61,910 nt of DNA from Rhodobacteraceae bacterium HLUCCA12 (GTDB lineage Bacteria; Pseudomonadota; Alphaproteobacteria; Rhodobacterales; Rhodobacteraceae): positions 1 through 61,910 of the forward strand of contig LJSV01000015.1 in assembly GCA_001314715.1 (NCBI GenBank). Direction: 5' to 3'. Both the position numbers and the translations under genes were made by a program. This document shows, one piece after another, positions 1 to 8,009 of the stretch (its first letter is position 1; every line of letters begins with the position of its first letter). The notes under the pieces were generated by a model that saw nothing but the letters and a program-made list of their open reading frames with translations, did no database searches and was not told the DNA's origin.

Positions 1-1161
1 GGCCAGCCCCTGGATCGGGGCGCGTGACCGGCGCGCGTTCGAAACCATGGCGACGATCTGGGCCAGCACGGTATCGGCGCCGACCTTGCCCGCTTCGATA
101 ACCAGAGAGCCGTTCTTGTTGATCGTGGCCCCGGTCACCGCATCCCCCGGACCTTTTTCGACAGGCATGGACTCGCCGGTCAGCATGCTTTCGTCCAGCG
201 ACGAGCGGCCCTCCATCACCGTCCCGTCTACCGGGACCGCATCGCCTGGGCGCACCCGCAGCCGGTCGCCCTCCATGATGTTCTCGAGCGGCGCGTCGTA
301 TTCGGTGCCGTCCGGCAGGATGCGTCGAGCGGTCTTGGGCGCGAGATCGAGAAGCGCCCGGATCGCGTCGCCGGTGCGCTCACGCGCCCGCAGTTCCAGA
401 ACCTGGCCGACGAAGACCAGCGCCACGATCACCACCGCCGCCTCGAAATAGGTACCGACGCCGTGGCCCATCCGGTACTGTTCCGGAAACACGCCTGGCA
501 GGAACGTGGCGACCAACGAATAGAGATAGGCCGCTCCAACGCCGAGGCTGATCAGCGTCCACATGTTCGGCGATCGGTTCAAGACCGAGTCCCAGCCGCG
601 TCTGAAGAATGGCAGGGCGGCCCATAGAATGATCGGCGTCGCCAGCACGAACTCGAGATAGCTTGCCGTCTGGTGCCCGATCCAGTCGCGCACCGGCAAG
701 GCGACGAGCTCGCCCATCGTCAGGATGATCAGCGGCACTGCCGCGGCGGCCGAGATCCACATCCGGCGTGTGAAGTCGGTTAGTTCATCGCTGGGCTCAT
801 CCGAGGGCAGCATCGGCTCCAGTGCCATGCCGCAGATCGGGCAGGCTCCCGGTGCGTCGCGAACGATCTCGGGGTGCATCGGGCAGGTGTACTGGACGTT
901 GGCCGGGGCCGCCGTCTTCCGCCCCGCGGCGCGGCCGGAGGCATAGAACCAGGGATCCGCCTGGAACTTTGTCTGGCACTTGCCCGAGCAAAAGTGGAAG
1001 TTCTCGCCACCGTAGCTCTCCGTCCGGGTGTCCGGCTTCAGGCTCACCGTCATGCCACACACCGGGTCGATGGCCGTCGGGCCGGCCGCAGGCACTTCGT
1101 GGACCTTCGGCATTTCGGCGTCTGAGTGGACGTGGCCTGCGTGAGGATTGACGGTGGACAT
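1..1161 (-). CDS. copA: copper-translocating P1B-type ATPase, N-terminal part (runs off the window)
   Basis: Inner-membrane ATP-driven exporter, most likely for Cu(I). The 387 visible residues hold a YHS-type metal site (DPVCGM at about residues 32-37, then an FCSGKC pair), a heavy-metal-binding module (CPMHPE at about 93 and CPICGM at about 107), four membrane segments between about 135 and 260, and the actuator domain with the TGES loop near residue 340. The phosphorylation (DKTGT) and ATP-binding domains lie outside the window. The ATG start follows AAAGGAGAA at good spacing. A MerR-type promoter about 60 bases upstream supports copper induction. The gene is cut only by the window edge. 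The metal specificity is inferred from the N-terminal modules and the promoter. Confidence 0.88.
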   Translation of the reverse strand, partial: MSTVNPHAGHVHSDAEMPKVHEVPAAGPTAIDPVCGMTVSLKPDTRTESYGGENFHFCSGKCQTKFQADPWFYASGRAAGRKTAAPANVQYTCPMHPEIVRDAPGACPICGMALEPMLPSDEPSDELTDFTRRMWISAAAAVPLIILTMGELVALPVRDWIGHQTASYLEFVLATPIILWAALPFFRRGWDSVLNRSPNMWTLISLGVGAAYLYSLVATFLPGVFPEQYRMGHGVGTYFEAAVVIVALVFVGQVLELRARERTGDAIRALLDLAPKTARRILPDGTEYDAPLENIMEGDRLRVRPGDAVPVDGTVMEGRSSLDESMLTGESMPVEKGPGDAVTGATINKNGSLVIEAGKVGADTVLAQIVAMVSNARRSRAPIQGLA

Positions 1162-1219
1162 GGTGTTCTCCTTTCGCGGTCTCAGCCGCGTGAAGGCCGA
1201 TGTTCGGGCCTTCAGGATC

Positions 1220-1250
1220 AATGTGCTCCTTCCTGTCACTGGAAGGTCAA
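1220..1250 (-). promoter_or_regulatory. CueR/MerR-type promoter of the copper ATPase
   Basis: Read on the minus strand, a TTGACC -35 box (1245-1250) is followed after 19 bases by CACATT (1220-1225). The overlong spacer contains a perfect inverted repeat CCTTCC-N7-GGAAGG (1228-1246). A 19-bp spacer with a central dyad of this sequence is the hallmark of MerR-family activators of the CueR group. The regulator gene itself is not in the window. Confidence 0.75.
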
Positions 1251-1613
1251 GGGCTGATTGAACCAACCGCCGTCATAGCACATCGATGCATTGACCTATG
1301 CTTGAGGACGCCCCACCGTCTTAAGGAAATCAATAACTTAAGGTGGAGAAGGTTGGATATCAGGCCCATCCCCTCCGCCACTTATTTCAAGTGCTTAGCT
1401 GATTTGCATCTGCTTCCCGCCTTGGCGCCACCCGCGCGACAGAACCGGCAGATCGGGCGGCGCTTTGCCCGGTGGCAGCGCAGGCCGCCGCGCGCTTGGC
1501 GCGCCGTGGCGCCGGGATTCCCTTGCAAAAACGCCTTCTTGCAGCCGGGCCGCGTACGCGCGCGCCAAATCAAGGCGTTTCGCTGATCGTAGCGTCGACG
1601 CATGATCAGGGTC
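1251..1613. other. intergenic region with no recognisable gene
   Basis: About 360 bases between the copper ATPase promoter and the end of the ParB-like gene. The only structure I see is two CTTAAG palindromes (1320-1325 and 1337-1342) flanked by CCACC (1313-1317) and GGTGG (1342-1346), which could form a hairpin. The open frames here have no familiar motif or convincing ribosome binding site. Confidence 0.5.
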
Positions 1614-2987
1614 TTACGATCCGCCCGACCTTGCGCGCCAGCGCTTCAGATAACCTGACACGGCCTTGACCATGGTTGTCTTGCGCTGCTCGAACCGGTT
1701 GTCGGGATGCTCGCCCAGAAGGTGGTTGGCCTGCGCCTGTATTGCGGCAACTTCGCTGCGCAGGATGTTGCGCTGTTCCGGCGTCAGGCGCTCGGGGCTG
1801 AGGCGGTCCATCTGTTGGCGCGCGCGACGTATGCGTTGCAGCATTACGGCCGGCCTCTCGGCTTCGCGCTGCTCTTCACGCAAGACCCGCATCACCTCGA
1901 TCAGGTCGTGCAAGGCACCGTCGTCGTCGTCGCCGCAACCGTCAAAGAAGCTGCGCAGATCGTCAAGCAGCGCTGGGCCTGTCGCCTGATCATCCTCGGT
2001 CGCGGCATCCTCGACATGCAGCTTGTCCTGCGCGAACCGGCGCAGGGCCAGTGACGGAAGTTGCTTTGGCTGCGGCGCTTCGAAGGGAAAGACCCCGTTC
2101 AGCAGGTTTCCAAGCCGGCTGCGCGCGGCGATCATCGCAAACCCGATGCTTTGCCAGACCGGCCGCAGCCGGGGGGTGATGGCGTCAAGCTGCGTGTTCA
2201 GCGCGACAAAAAACTCCTCGGCATCGGCAATGGCCGCGTAGTGTTCGGGCTGGCCAAGGCGATCGGTCAGGAAGGTTTCGGCCAGTTTCAGTTCGGCCAG
2301 TTCGCGATCAAGCTGTTCTGAATCGGTGATCTGATAGGCGTTCAACACCCAGTCGCGCGGCAGGTGCAAGTCCTCGACCTGGCGGCGCAGCTTGAGGCGG
2401 CGGTTGACCCAGCCATAGCGCAGCTTGGTTTCCGGTGCCATTTGCAGCGCCGCTTCGATGAATTCCATGTCCGCCGGCGTGCAGGAGGCCGGCAGCACCG
2501 CCACCGCAACCTGTTCATAGCAGGCGAAGGCATCCGGATCTTCGGCCAGAAGCTTGCGCATGGCCGCCAACCGCCGGTTGCCATTCAAGACAACGCCATC
2601 GGCGGTGACCAGCAAGGGCTCGGTTTGCTGGCGCAGGCGGCGCAATTCCTGCTCGATAGGGCCGCGGCTGTCAGCGGCGTGGGCAATCAACAATCGATGC
2701 AGCAGCGCCTGGGTCTCGGCAGAGTCAGCAGTCTTGCGCAGGGTGTCCAGCGATCCGCCGGTCTGACGAAGATGCTCATGCAGCTCGGCGATCAGGCGGC
2801 CGTTGTCCAGGCGATAGACCGGCAGATCAGCGGGAACCTGCGCGACCGGCAGCTTTCGTAAGCCCTCGGGCAGAGGGACAAAGAAGTCCGGTGTCACGGA
2901 CTCGACGGCACGGGTCAGACGGTCCTGACGTTCGCGTGGCGTCATGGGTTCGATAATCTGGGTGTTGGTGCTTTGCGGTTTCGCCAA
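1614..2987 (-). CDS. orphan ParB/Srx-domain protein
   Basis: A 457-residue soluble protein. The segment at about residues 125-143, centred on NGNRRLAAMRKL, resembles the conserved box of the ParB/sulfiredoxin fold, which binds CTP in ParB and acts as a nuclease or ATPase in relatives. A partner element may be VYRLDNGRLIAEL near residue 57. The rest is helical and charged, with an acidic run (CGDDDDGA) near residue 350. There is no ParA partner, typical ParB HTH or parS-like array nearby, so plasmid partitioning is unlikely. The start is TTG with GGGGGA a few bases upstream; an ATG 14 codons further in is an alternative. The gene stands alone between copper and heat-shock genes. Its function is unknown; a defence or DNA-processing role is conceivable but unproven. 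Confidence 0.6.
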   Translation of the reverse strand: MAKPQSTNTQIIEPMTPRERQDRLTRAVESVTPDFFVPLPEGLRKLPVAQVPADLPVYRLDNGRLIAELHEHLRQTGGSLDTLRKTADSAETQALLHRLLIAHAADSRGPIEQELRRLRQQTEPLLVTADGVVLNGNRRLAAMRKLLAEDPDAFACYEQVAVAVLPASCTPADMEFIEAALQMAPETKLRYGWVNRRLKLRRQVEDLHLPRDWVLNAYQITDSEQLDRELAELKLAETFLTDRLGQPEHYAAIADAEEFFVALNTQLDAITPRLRPVWQSIGFAMIAARSRLGNLLNGVFPFEAPQPKQLPSLALRRFAQDKLHVEDAATEDDQATGPALLDDLRSFFDGCGDDDDGALHDLIEVMRVLREEQREAERPAVMLQRIRRARQQMDRLSPERLTPEQRNILRSEVAAIQAQANHLLGEHPDNRFEQRKTTMVKAVSGYLKRWRARSGGS

Positions 2988-3366
2988 GGGTCCCCCTTTT
3001 GTGCCGACATTCCCCGGATGGGATGCCTTGCGAGAGCAAAGTCACCTGATCAGGCCCGCGGATCAAGCGTTTTGCGCCCCTCCGGCGACATTGTTGACGC
3101 AAGACCGCCCCACCTGGCACCCCGCATCCCCTGTCAGGACCGCCGCCCGCTTTCGGACCCGCTGCGCGCACTCGCGGGCGAAAAATTCTTCGGGCGGGGT
3201 CTTGAAGTTGCCGATTGGCAACACTTCATCTTTGATGAAACGCCCATTCGGGGTTTCACGGATACGCAACAGGGGTTCGGCTGACAAAGCGGACCGCCGA
3301 TCGTTCGCCGCGATGGGAGCGTTTGCCAAAGCGAACCGGATCGACGCCCGAAGTCGGTGAATTCAG
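2988..3366. other. intergenic region with consecutive inverted repeats
   Basis: No gene is recognised. Three close inverted repeats lie at 3207-3222 (GTTGCC-GATT-GGCAAC, perfect), 3225-3239 (TTCATC-TTT-GATGAA, perfect) and 3236-3258 (TGAAAC/GTTTCA outside CCC/GGG, with one bulged G). The last two overlap, so they would be alternative structures. An 88-codon minus-strand frame (3063-3329) crosses the region but has a TTG start and no family I recognise. Confidence 0.4.
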
Positions 3367-3447
3367 ATGCATATCCGTCCTCCGAGGGCGTTTCGGCAAG
3401 ATGCGGCGCTGTGCCGCACAGGATGCTGAAGATCGGAGGTTTAGCAT
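3367..3447 (+). promoter_or_regulatory. candidate RNA thermometer over the first hsp20 start
   Basis: The Shine-Dalgarno sequence TCGGAGG (3433-3439) is perfectly complementary to CCTCCGA (3379-3385). The bases GCAT around the start codon (3444-3447) can pair with ATGC (3367-3370). Between the arms sits a perfect hairpin TGCGGC-GCTGT-GCCGCA (3402-3418). This gives a stacked structure that would hide the ribosome binding site at low temperature, as in ROSE-type elements ahead of alphaproteobacterial small heat-shock genes. It is inferred from base pairing only. Confidence 0.45.
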
Positions 3448-3874
3448 GCTCTATCCATTCCATACCGGCCGCAGGGATCCCTTCGCCCTGATGCAGTCCT
3501 TGCTGGGCGATCTTAACAGGGCCACCCCGACGCGCACGGCCCAGCCATCGTTTCCCGCCATCAATGTCTGGCAAGGCGACGATGCCGTCGCCATCACGGC
3601 CGAGCTTCCCGGTGTCGATCCGGGCGATATCGACATTTCCGTCAAGGACAACGTGCTGACGCTTTCGGGTGAAAGCAAGGTGCCCGATGTTCCCGAGGGG
3701 TCGCGCTGGCATCGCAACGAGCGCCGCTATGGCAAGTTCACCCGTGCCCTGCATCTGCCGTTCGCCGCCAGCGACGACAAGGTCGAAGCGCGCATGGCCA
3801 ACGGCGTCCTGCGCATCGTGATCGGCCGGCCCGACGAGGACAAGCCGAAGAAGATCGAGATCAAGGCTGCCTGA
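3446..3874 (+). CDS. small heat-shock protein, Hsp20 family (copy 1)
   Basis: A 142-residue ATP-independent holdase that keeps unfolding proteins soluble in the cytoplasm. The alpha-crystallin domain covers about residues 38-138. It shows the ITAELPGV strand, the NVLTLSGE strand and the conserved NGVLRI signature near the C-terminus. The chosen ATG follows CGGAGGT at six bases; an in-frame upstream extension has no such site. It is the first gene of a cluster of three hsp20 genes, cbpA and a cbpM-like gene, and may be controlled by an RNA thermometer over its start. Confidence 0.93.
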   Translation: MLYPFHTGRRDPFALMQSLLGDLNRATPTRTAQPSFPAINVWQGDDAVAITAELPGVDPGDIDISVKDNVLTLSGESKVPDVPEGSRWHRNERRYGKFTRALHLPFAASDDKVEARMANGVLRIVIGRPDEDKPKKIEIKAA

Positions 3875-3890
3875 GAGAAGGATGATCGAC

Positions 3891-4289
3891 ATGACCAATG
3901 ATGTGACCGAAACCGCCGACAAGACCCCGGCGAAAGAACCGGAAACCACCACGGGCACGCGCATCTACCGCCCGCTGACCGATATCGTGGAAACCTCAGA
4001 TGGCGTGACGCTGATGCTGGAAATGCCGGGCGTCGCCGCCGAGGACGTGGACCTGATTCTGGAACAGCGGGTCCTGACGATCCGCGGCAAGGTCCACCCG
4101 ACCCGGCCTGAAAAGCTTCAACCCACCTATGCCGAATATGGCGAGGGCGACTATGAGCGCGCCTTTACATTGTCCGACGACTTCGACCCCGACAAGATCG
4201 ACGCCGCGGTCGCGAATGGTGTGCTGCGTGTGACGCTGCCCCGCGCGGCCGAAGCCAAACCCAGGAAAATCGCGGTCAAGGCGTCGTGA
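3891..4289 (+). CDS. small heat-shock protein, Hsp20 family (copy 2)
   Basis: A divergent Hsp20 of 132 residues. The alpha-crystallin core is seen in LMLEMPGV, VLTIRGK and the ANGVLRVTLP signature. The N-terminus is short, hydrophilic and rich in Thr and Glu, unlike copies 1 and 3. The AGAAGG ribosome binding site touches an upstream ATG at 3882 with no spacing, so the second ATG, nine bases from it, is the better start. It lies 16 bases after copy 1 and is probably co-transcribed. Related Hsp20 copies may form mixed oligomers; that is inference. Confidence 0.9.
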   Translation: MTNDVTETADKTPAKEPETTTGTRIYRPLTDIVETSDGVTLMLEMPGVAAEDVDLILEQRVLTIRGKVHPTRPEKLQPTYAEYGEGDYERAFTLSDDFDPDKIDAAVANGVLRVTLPRAAEAKPRKIAVKAS

Positions 4290-4328
4290 CTGGACGCCTG
4301 GCCTTTGACCGAGAAAGGAGAAAGGACC

Positions 4329-4820
4329 ATGCAGATCAAGGATATGATCCCCTGGGCGCGCAAGGACCCTGCGCCCGATTCAAAAACCGACGACCAGAAC
4401 CCGATCGCAACGCTTCAGCGCGACATGAACCGGGTATTCGACGGTTTCTGGAACCGTTTCGGCGATCTCGACTGGCCCTGGGGCAGCGGCGAGGCCAAGT
4501 CCGACGTGGTCGAGACCGATAACCATGTCGAAATCTCGGTGGAACTGCCCGGCATGGACATGAAGGATATCGACGTGTCGGTAAGCGACGATATGCTGAC
4601 CATCAAGGGCGAGAAAAAGATCGAACGGCAGGAAGAGAAAAAGGGGTATTACCTGTCCGAACGCAGCTATGGTGCGATCTACCGCACGATCCCGCTGCCT
4701 CCGGGCGTGGACGGCGAGAAGGCCGAAGCCAGCTTCAGGAACGGCGTTCTGACGATCAAGCTGCCGCAAACGCCCGAGGCGCAGGCAAAGGTCAAGCGCA
4801 TCGAGGTGAAACCAGCCTGA
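4329..4820 (+). CDS. small heat-shock protein, Hsp20 family (copy 3)
   Basis: A 163-residue Hsp20 of the class common in alphaproteobacterial stress clusters. The N-terminal arm (about residues 1-50) carries FDGFWNRFGDLDWPW, an aromatic-rich substrate-binding type segment. The crystallin domain runs from about 55 to 150 with ISVELPGMD, MLTIKGEKK and RNGVLTIKLP. The start ATG is preceded by AAAGGAGAAAGGACC. Third gene of the heat-shock operon, 39 bases after copy 2. Confidence 0.93.
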   Translation: MQIKDMIPWARKDPAPDSKTDDQNPIATLQRDMNRVFDGFWNRFGDLDWPWGSGEAKSDVVETDNHVEISVELPGMDMKDIDVSVSDDMLTIKGEKKIERQEEKKGYYLSERSYGAIYRTIPLPPGVDGEKAEASFRNGVLTIKLPQTPEAQAKVKRIEVKPA

Positions 4821-4881
4821 TGCCTTGCGCAACGCCGCGGGCCCGCACGCTCGCGGCACGACTGCCGAAGGGAGAACTGCC

Positions 4882-4980
4882 ATGTTGCTGCGCGCGGCGT
4901 TCACTTTCTTGCTGATGCTGGACGTTCCCGCCGGGACGCGGTCGGGCACATCATCCAGCGCGAACGTCGCACAAGGCTGA
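4882..4980 (+). CDS. possible 32-residue hydrophobic small protein
   Basis: A short frame with a good ribosome binding site (GGGAGA six bases before ATG) between hsp20 copy 3 and cbpA. It begins MLLRAAFTFLLML, a short hydrophobic stretch like the start of a signal or anchor, then turns polar and Ser-rich. It could be a stress small membrane protein, a leader peptide or chance. No family is recognised. Confidence 0.3.
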   Translation: MLLRAAFTFLLMLDVPAGTRSGTSSSANVAQG

Positions 4981-5076
4981 TGGTGCCGGGGCCGTGATAC
5001 CGGCGACAAGACAGTCAACCCGGTCGTTGGCCTGACCGCGAGCGCGGCGCGCGTGCAAAGCGAAAGACAGAAGCAG

Positions 5077-6024
5077 ATGAACAACGATCCATACCAGATA
5101 CTCGGCGTTCCCCGGACCGCAACGCAGGATGAGATCAAGAAGGCCTATCGCAAGCTTGTGAAAGACCTGCACCCCGATCTGCACCCGGACGACACCGACA
5201 AGCACGAGCGGTTCAAGGCGGTCTCGGTGGCCTATGGCCTGCTGGGCGATCCCGAAACACGTCGCCGTTTCGACGCGGGCGAGATCGACGCCAGCGGACA
5301 GGAGCGGGCGGAACGCCGGTATTACCACCACTACGCAGGTCACGAGGACGGGCGCCGCTATGATCCCGGTCCGGGTTTCGGGGCCGCGATGGATGACGAC
5401 GATCTGTCCGACATCTTTGCACAGGTCTTCGGCGGCCGCACGCGCGGACCGGGACGGACCGGCTTTCGCCATGAGTTTCACGCCCGCGGCCAGGATCTGC
5501 GCTATCACCTCGACATCGATTTCCTTGACGCGGTCAATGGCGCCCGGAACACTGTCACCATGCCCGATGGGCGCACGCTCGAGATTGCCGTTCCCCCTGC
5601 CCTCAGGGATGGGCAGACGCTGCGGCTGCGCGGCAAGGGCGCACCCGGTATGGGTCAGGGCGCGCCCGGCGATGCCCTTATCACCGTATCGATCAAGCCG
5701 CATCCGGTCTTTACCCGCGAGGGCGACGATATCGCGATGGAGTTGCCGATCACCTTTGACGAGGCCGTTCTGGGCGCAAAGGTCGAGGTGCCGACAGTGT
5801 CGGGCTCGGTCTCGGCCACCATTCCGAAAGGGGCATCCTCGGGCCAGCGGTTGCGGCTGCGCGGCAAGGGCATCCGCCATCCCGACGGCAGGGCGGGCGA
5901 CCAGATCGTGCGGCTGAAAATCGTTTTGCCAAAACGGATCGACGCCGGGATGGAGGATCTGGCGCGGCGCTGGCGGGATACCGCCGGATTTGACCCGCGG
6001 GCAGACCTGTGGAGGATGACATGA
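5077..6024 (+). CDS. cbpA: curved-DNA-binding-protein-type J-domain chaperone
   Basis: A 315-residue DnaK co-chaperone of the CbpA class. The J domain spans about residues 4-70 with the essential HPD at 32-34, followed by a linker rich in Gly, Arg and Asp. Two C-terminal substrate-binding beta domains each carry the repeat RLRGKG (about residues 190 and 275). It lacks the four CXXCXGXG zinc repeats of DnaJ, which identifies the class. The ATG at MNNDPYQILG is chosen because it begins the J domain; an upstream GTG adds eight unlikely residues. It overlaps the next gene by ATGA. Confidence 0.92.
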   Translation: MNNDPYQILGVPRTATQDEIKKAYRKLVKDLHPDLHPDDTDKHERFKAVSVAYGLLGDPETRRRFDAGEIDASGQERAERRYYHHYAGHEDGRRYDPGPGFGAAMDDDDLSDIFAQVFGGRTRGPGRTGFRHEFHARGQDLRYHLDIDFLDAVNGARNTVTMPDGRTLEIAVPPALRDGQTLRLRGKGAPGMGQGAPGDALITVSIKPHPVFTREGDDIAMELPITFDEAVLGAKVEVPTVSGSVSATIPKGASSGQRLRLRGKGIRHPDGRAGDQIVRLKIVLPKRIDAGMEDLARRWRDTAGFDPRADLWRMT

Positions 6025-6362
6025 GCTTGACCGAACAGATGGTTCTCGCGCGCGTCCGGCGGCTGACCCGGCGCGACCTGCGGCACTGGGTCCAGGCGGG
6101 CTGGGTGCGCCCGGCGATGGGCCAGACCGGGCCGGTCTTTGACGAGATCGATGTGGCGCGCCTGCGGCTTCTGTGTGATCTGCGCAAGGATATGGCCCTG
6201 CCGCCGGATGCGCTGCCAGTCGTCCTGACGCTGATCGACCGGTTGCACGAGACCCGGCGCGGGCTGCGCCTGCTTATGGAAGCCCTGGGCGACCAGCCCG
6301 AAGACATCCGCCGCGCGGTCATCGCGCGCATGCAGGCGCGCGGCACCAGTGACCCGCCTTGA
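6021..6362 (+). CDS. cbpM: CbpM-like chaperone modulator (MerR-like fold)
   Basis: A 113-residue protein overlapping the end of cbpA by ATGA, with GGAGG upstream. It contains RRDLRHWVQAGWVRP at about residues 15-30, the MerR-like helix-turn-helix seen in CbpM, and a C-terminal helix-rich part (about 60-113). In Escherichia coli CbpM binds the J domain of CbpA and inhibits it; the same arrangement supports that role here. It could also act as a DNA-binding regulator. The family is clear, the exact activity is inferred. Confidence 0.78.
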   Translation: MSLTEQMVLARVRRLTRRDLRHWVQAGWVRPAMGQTGPVFDEIDVARLRLLCDLRKDMALPPDALPVVLTLIDRLHETRRGLRLLMEALGDQPEDIRRAVIARMQARGTSDPP

Positions 6363-6423
6363 GACGCGAAACCACGCGCCGCATGCGCATCGCAGCGCAT
6401 TCACCCCTGCCAGGGAGGACGAC

Positions 6424-6738
6424 ATGCACCGAGAACTCGCAGCTTACCAACGTCTTCTGATCATCACCTATCGCCGGTATCTGGAGGCCGATCGCGCACT
6501 TGCGTCACGGCTGGACGCGCTGCGCGCCGTTTTCCCGCCCGACCGCAAGCCCCATCGCGGCACGATCGGCGCGCCCGACTCTCCGATACGCCGCCTGTGC
6601 GAAAACCGTGATCGCGCCTTGCTGAGATTGCACGCCGCGCGCGCGGAATTCGAGGCAGCCAGAGCCCGGATTGCGCAAAGACATGCGCGTCCAACGAACG
6701 TATTGTTCCTGCGCGTGCACAGCCCCGTGTCGGAATGA
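6424..6738 (+). CDS. small helical protein of unknown function
   Basis: A 104-residue basic protein with a good ribosome binding site (AGGGAGGACGAC before ATG). Residues 1-40 and 65-95 look like two long amphipathic helices rich in Arg, Ala and Leu, separated by a Pro-rich turn (VFPPDRKPHRG). No signal peptide, cysteine or catalytic motif is visible. It is the last gene of the heat-shock cluster, 61 bases after the cbpM-like gene, so a stress role is possible. Confidence 0.6.
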   Translation: MHRELAAYQRLLIITYRRYLEADRALASRLDALRAVFPPDRKPHRGTIGAPDSPIRRLCENRDRALLRLHAARAEFEAARARIAQRHARPTNVLFLRVHSPVSE

Positions 6739-7095
6739 CGCGACCCGGATGCGGATCGCTGTTCGCGCAACTAGTCGAATCGCGATCCTGTCCCCTGCAC
6801 CACCTGTCCTTGCGCGAGCGTTCGCGCGATCCGTCGAGTGGCGCGGAAGCCCGAAGGGGCGGGCAAGGCGCCAACTCGATCCTGGCGGCCCATCTGATGG
6901 GGGGCATCAACCATGCCCTGCAAAGTGGAACGATCTGATCCGACGGGTCGGCCGGTCGACCCTTGCCACCACGATCGACACGTGGAGATCCGCGGCGCGA
7001 AGCCGCGAAACAGGGTTGCCTTGCGCCATCTTGGTCTTTGCATCGGGACCACGGCGATCCGCGATGACCGTGAACCACGCGTTGCGGGCGACCGC
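6739..7095. other. intergenic region between convergent genes, nothing recognised
   Basis: About 360 bases separate the end of the heat-shock cluster from the end of the minus-strand hydrolase. Open frames exist on both strands, as expected at this G+C content, but none has a good start site or familiar motif. No strong terminator was found. Confidence 0.4.
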
Positions 7096-7983
7096 TTAGG
7101 CGGTGGCGTCGCGGACGAATTCAGCCAGTTGCCGGTTGAATGTGGCGGGATCTTCAAGAAAGGGCGCGTGGCCGATACCCTCCTGCATCGCGATCGTGGC
7201 ATGGGGGACCAGTCGGCGCCCCTCCTCGGCCATGGCGGGGCGGATCACCCTGTCCCGCCTACCATGGATGATCAGCATGGGAACGCGCACGCCCGACCAG
7301 GCGTCCGCGCCGGCGGCCGATCGTGCCAGAAGGGCGCGGCGCACATGCGGCGGTGTCATCATCATGGTCGCGAGCAATTCGCGATCCGCCTCGCCACCCG
7401 GATCGCGTTCGAACTGGGCGGCCACGAAGCGGATGGACGCGCCAATGCTGGTCGCAAGATCGGGCGAGGCCATCGCCGGCAGATCGACCGTGGCGGGCCC
7501 ATAGAGGTCGGGGTCCCGGACGAATATGCCGCCGACGAACACCAGTCCGCCGATCGCCGCATCCCCGTGGCGCGCGACATAATCGCCGGCGACCAACCCG
7601 CCCGCCGACCACGCCACCAGGACGGGCCGTTCCAGCGAAAGCGTGTCGATCACGGTTGCGATGTCGTCTGCCAGGCGCGCACCGTCATAGGCGTCCGACG
7701 CGGCCGGCTTGCCGGACAGCCCGCTGCCTCGGGTGTCGAAGGTGATCAGGCGAAAGGCGCTGGCAAGCTCGGGGTCCTCCACCTGCTTTCGCCAGACCAG
7801 ATGCGCGGCCGAAAAGCCATGGATGAAGACGATGGCCGGCGCGTCGGCCTTGCCCCATTCCTGCACCGCCAGCGTGACGCCGTCCGGTGTCTTGATCGCG
7901 TGATGCGTATAGGCGGGGTCGCCTGCCGGCGTGGCGCCCGCGCCGCTTGCCACAGGTTCGCGGCAGGATGGCTGGACGTTCAT
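7096..7983 (-). CDS. alpha/beta-fold hydrolase
   Basis: A 295-residue cytoplasmic esterase, lactonase or dienelactone-type hydrolase. Oxyanion-hole HGFS lies near residue 75, the nucleophile elbow AWSAGG near 145, the acid in HGRRDRVI near 250 and the catalytic His in GIGHAPFLED near 275. There is no signal peptide. The ATG (MNVQPS) follows AAAGGAGGCAATC, so an upstream in-frame extension is discarded. It is probably the last gene of the minus-strand set that includes an FAD oxidoreductase, cupin, truncated hemoglobin and tautomerase. The substrate is unknown. Confidence 0.82.
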   Translation of the reverse strand: MNVQPSCREPVASGAGATPAGDPAYTHHAIKTPDGVTLAVQEWGKADAPAIVFIHGFSAAHLVWRKQVEDPELASAFRLITFDTRGSGLSGKPAASDAYDGARLADDIATVIDTLSLERPVLVAWSAGGLVAGDYVARHGDAAIGGLVFVGGIFVRDPDLYGPATVDLPAMASPDLATSIGASIRFVAAQFERDPGGEADRELLATMMMTPPHVRRALLARSAAGADAWSGVRVPMLIIHGRRDRVIRPAMAEEGRRLVPHATIAMQEGIGHAPFLEDPATFNRQLAEFVRDATA

Positions 7984-8009
7984 GATTGCCTCCTTTTCTG
8001 GGTGGGCGG

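Noticed and set aside
3201-3250. Heat-shock sigma-32 promoter at CTTGAA (3201)
   Set aside because: The only CCCATT-like -10 candidate is about 36 bases away, too far, and the site is 240 bases from the first hsp20 start.
3063-3329. 88-codon minus-strand frame upstream of the ParB-like gene
   Set aside because: TTG start, no convincing ribosome binding site, no recognised family. A faint resemblance of FKTPPEEFF to transposase ends was not strong enough to call a relic.
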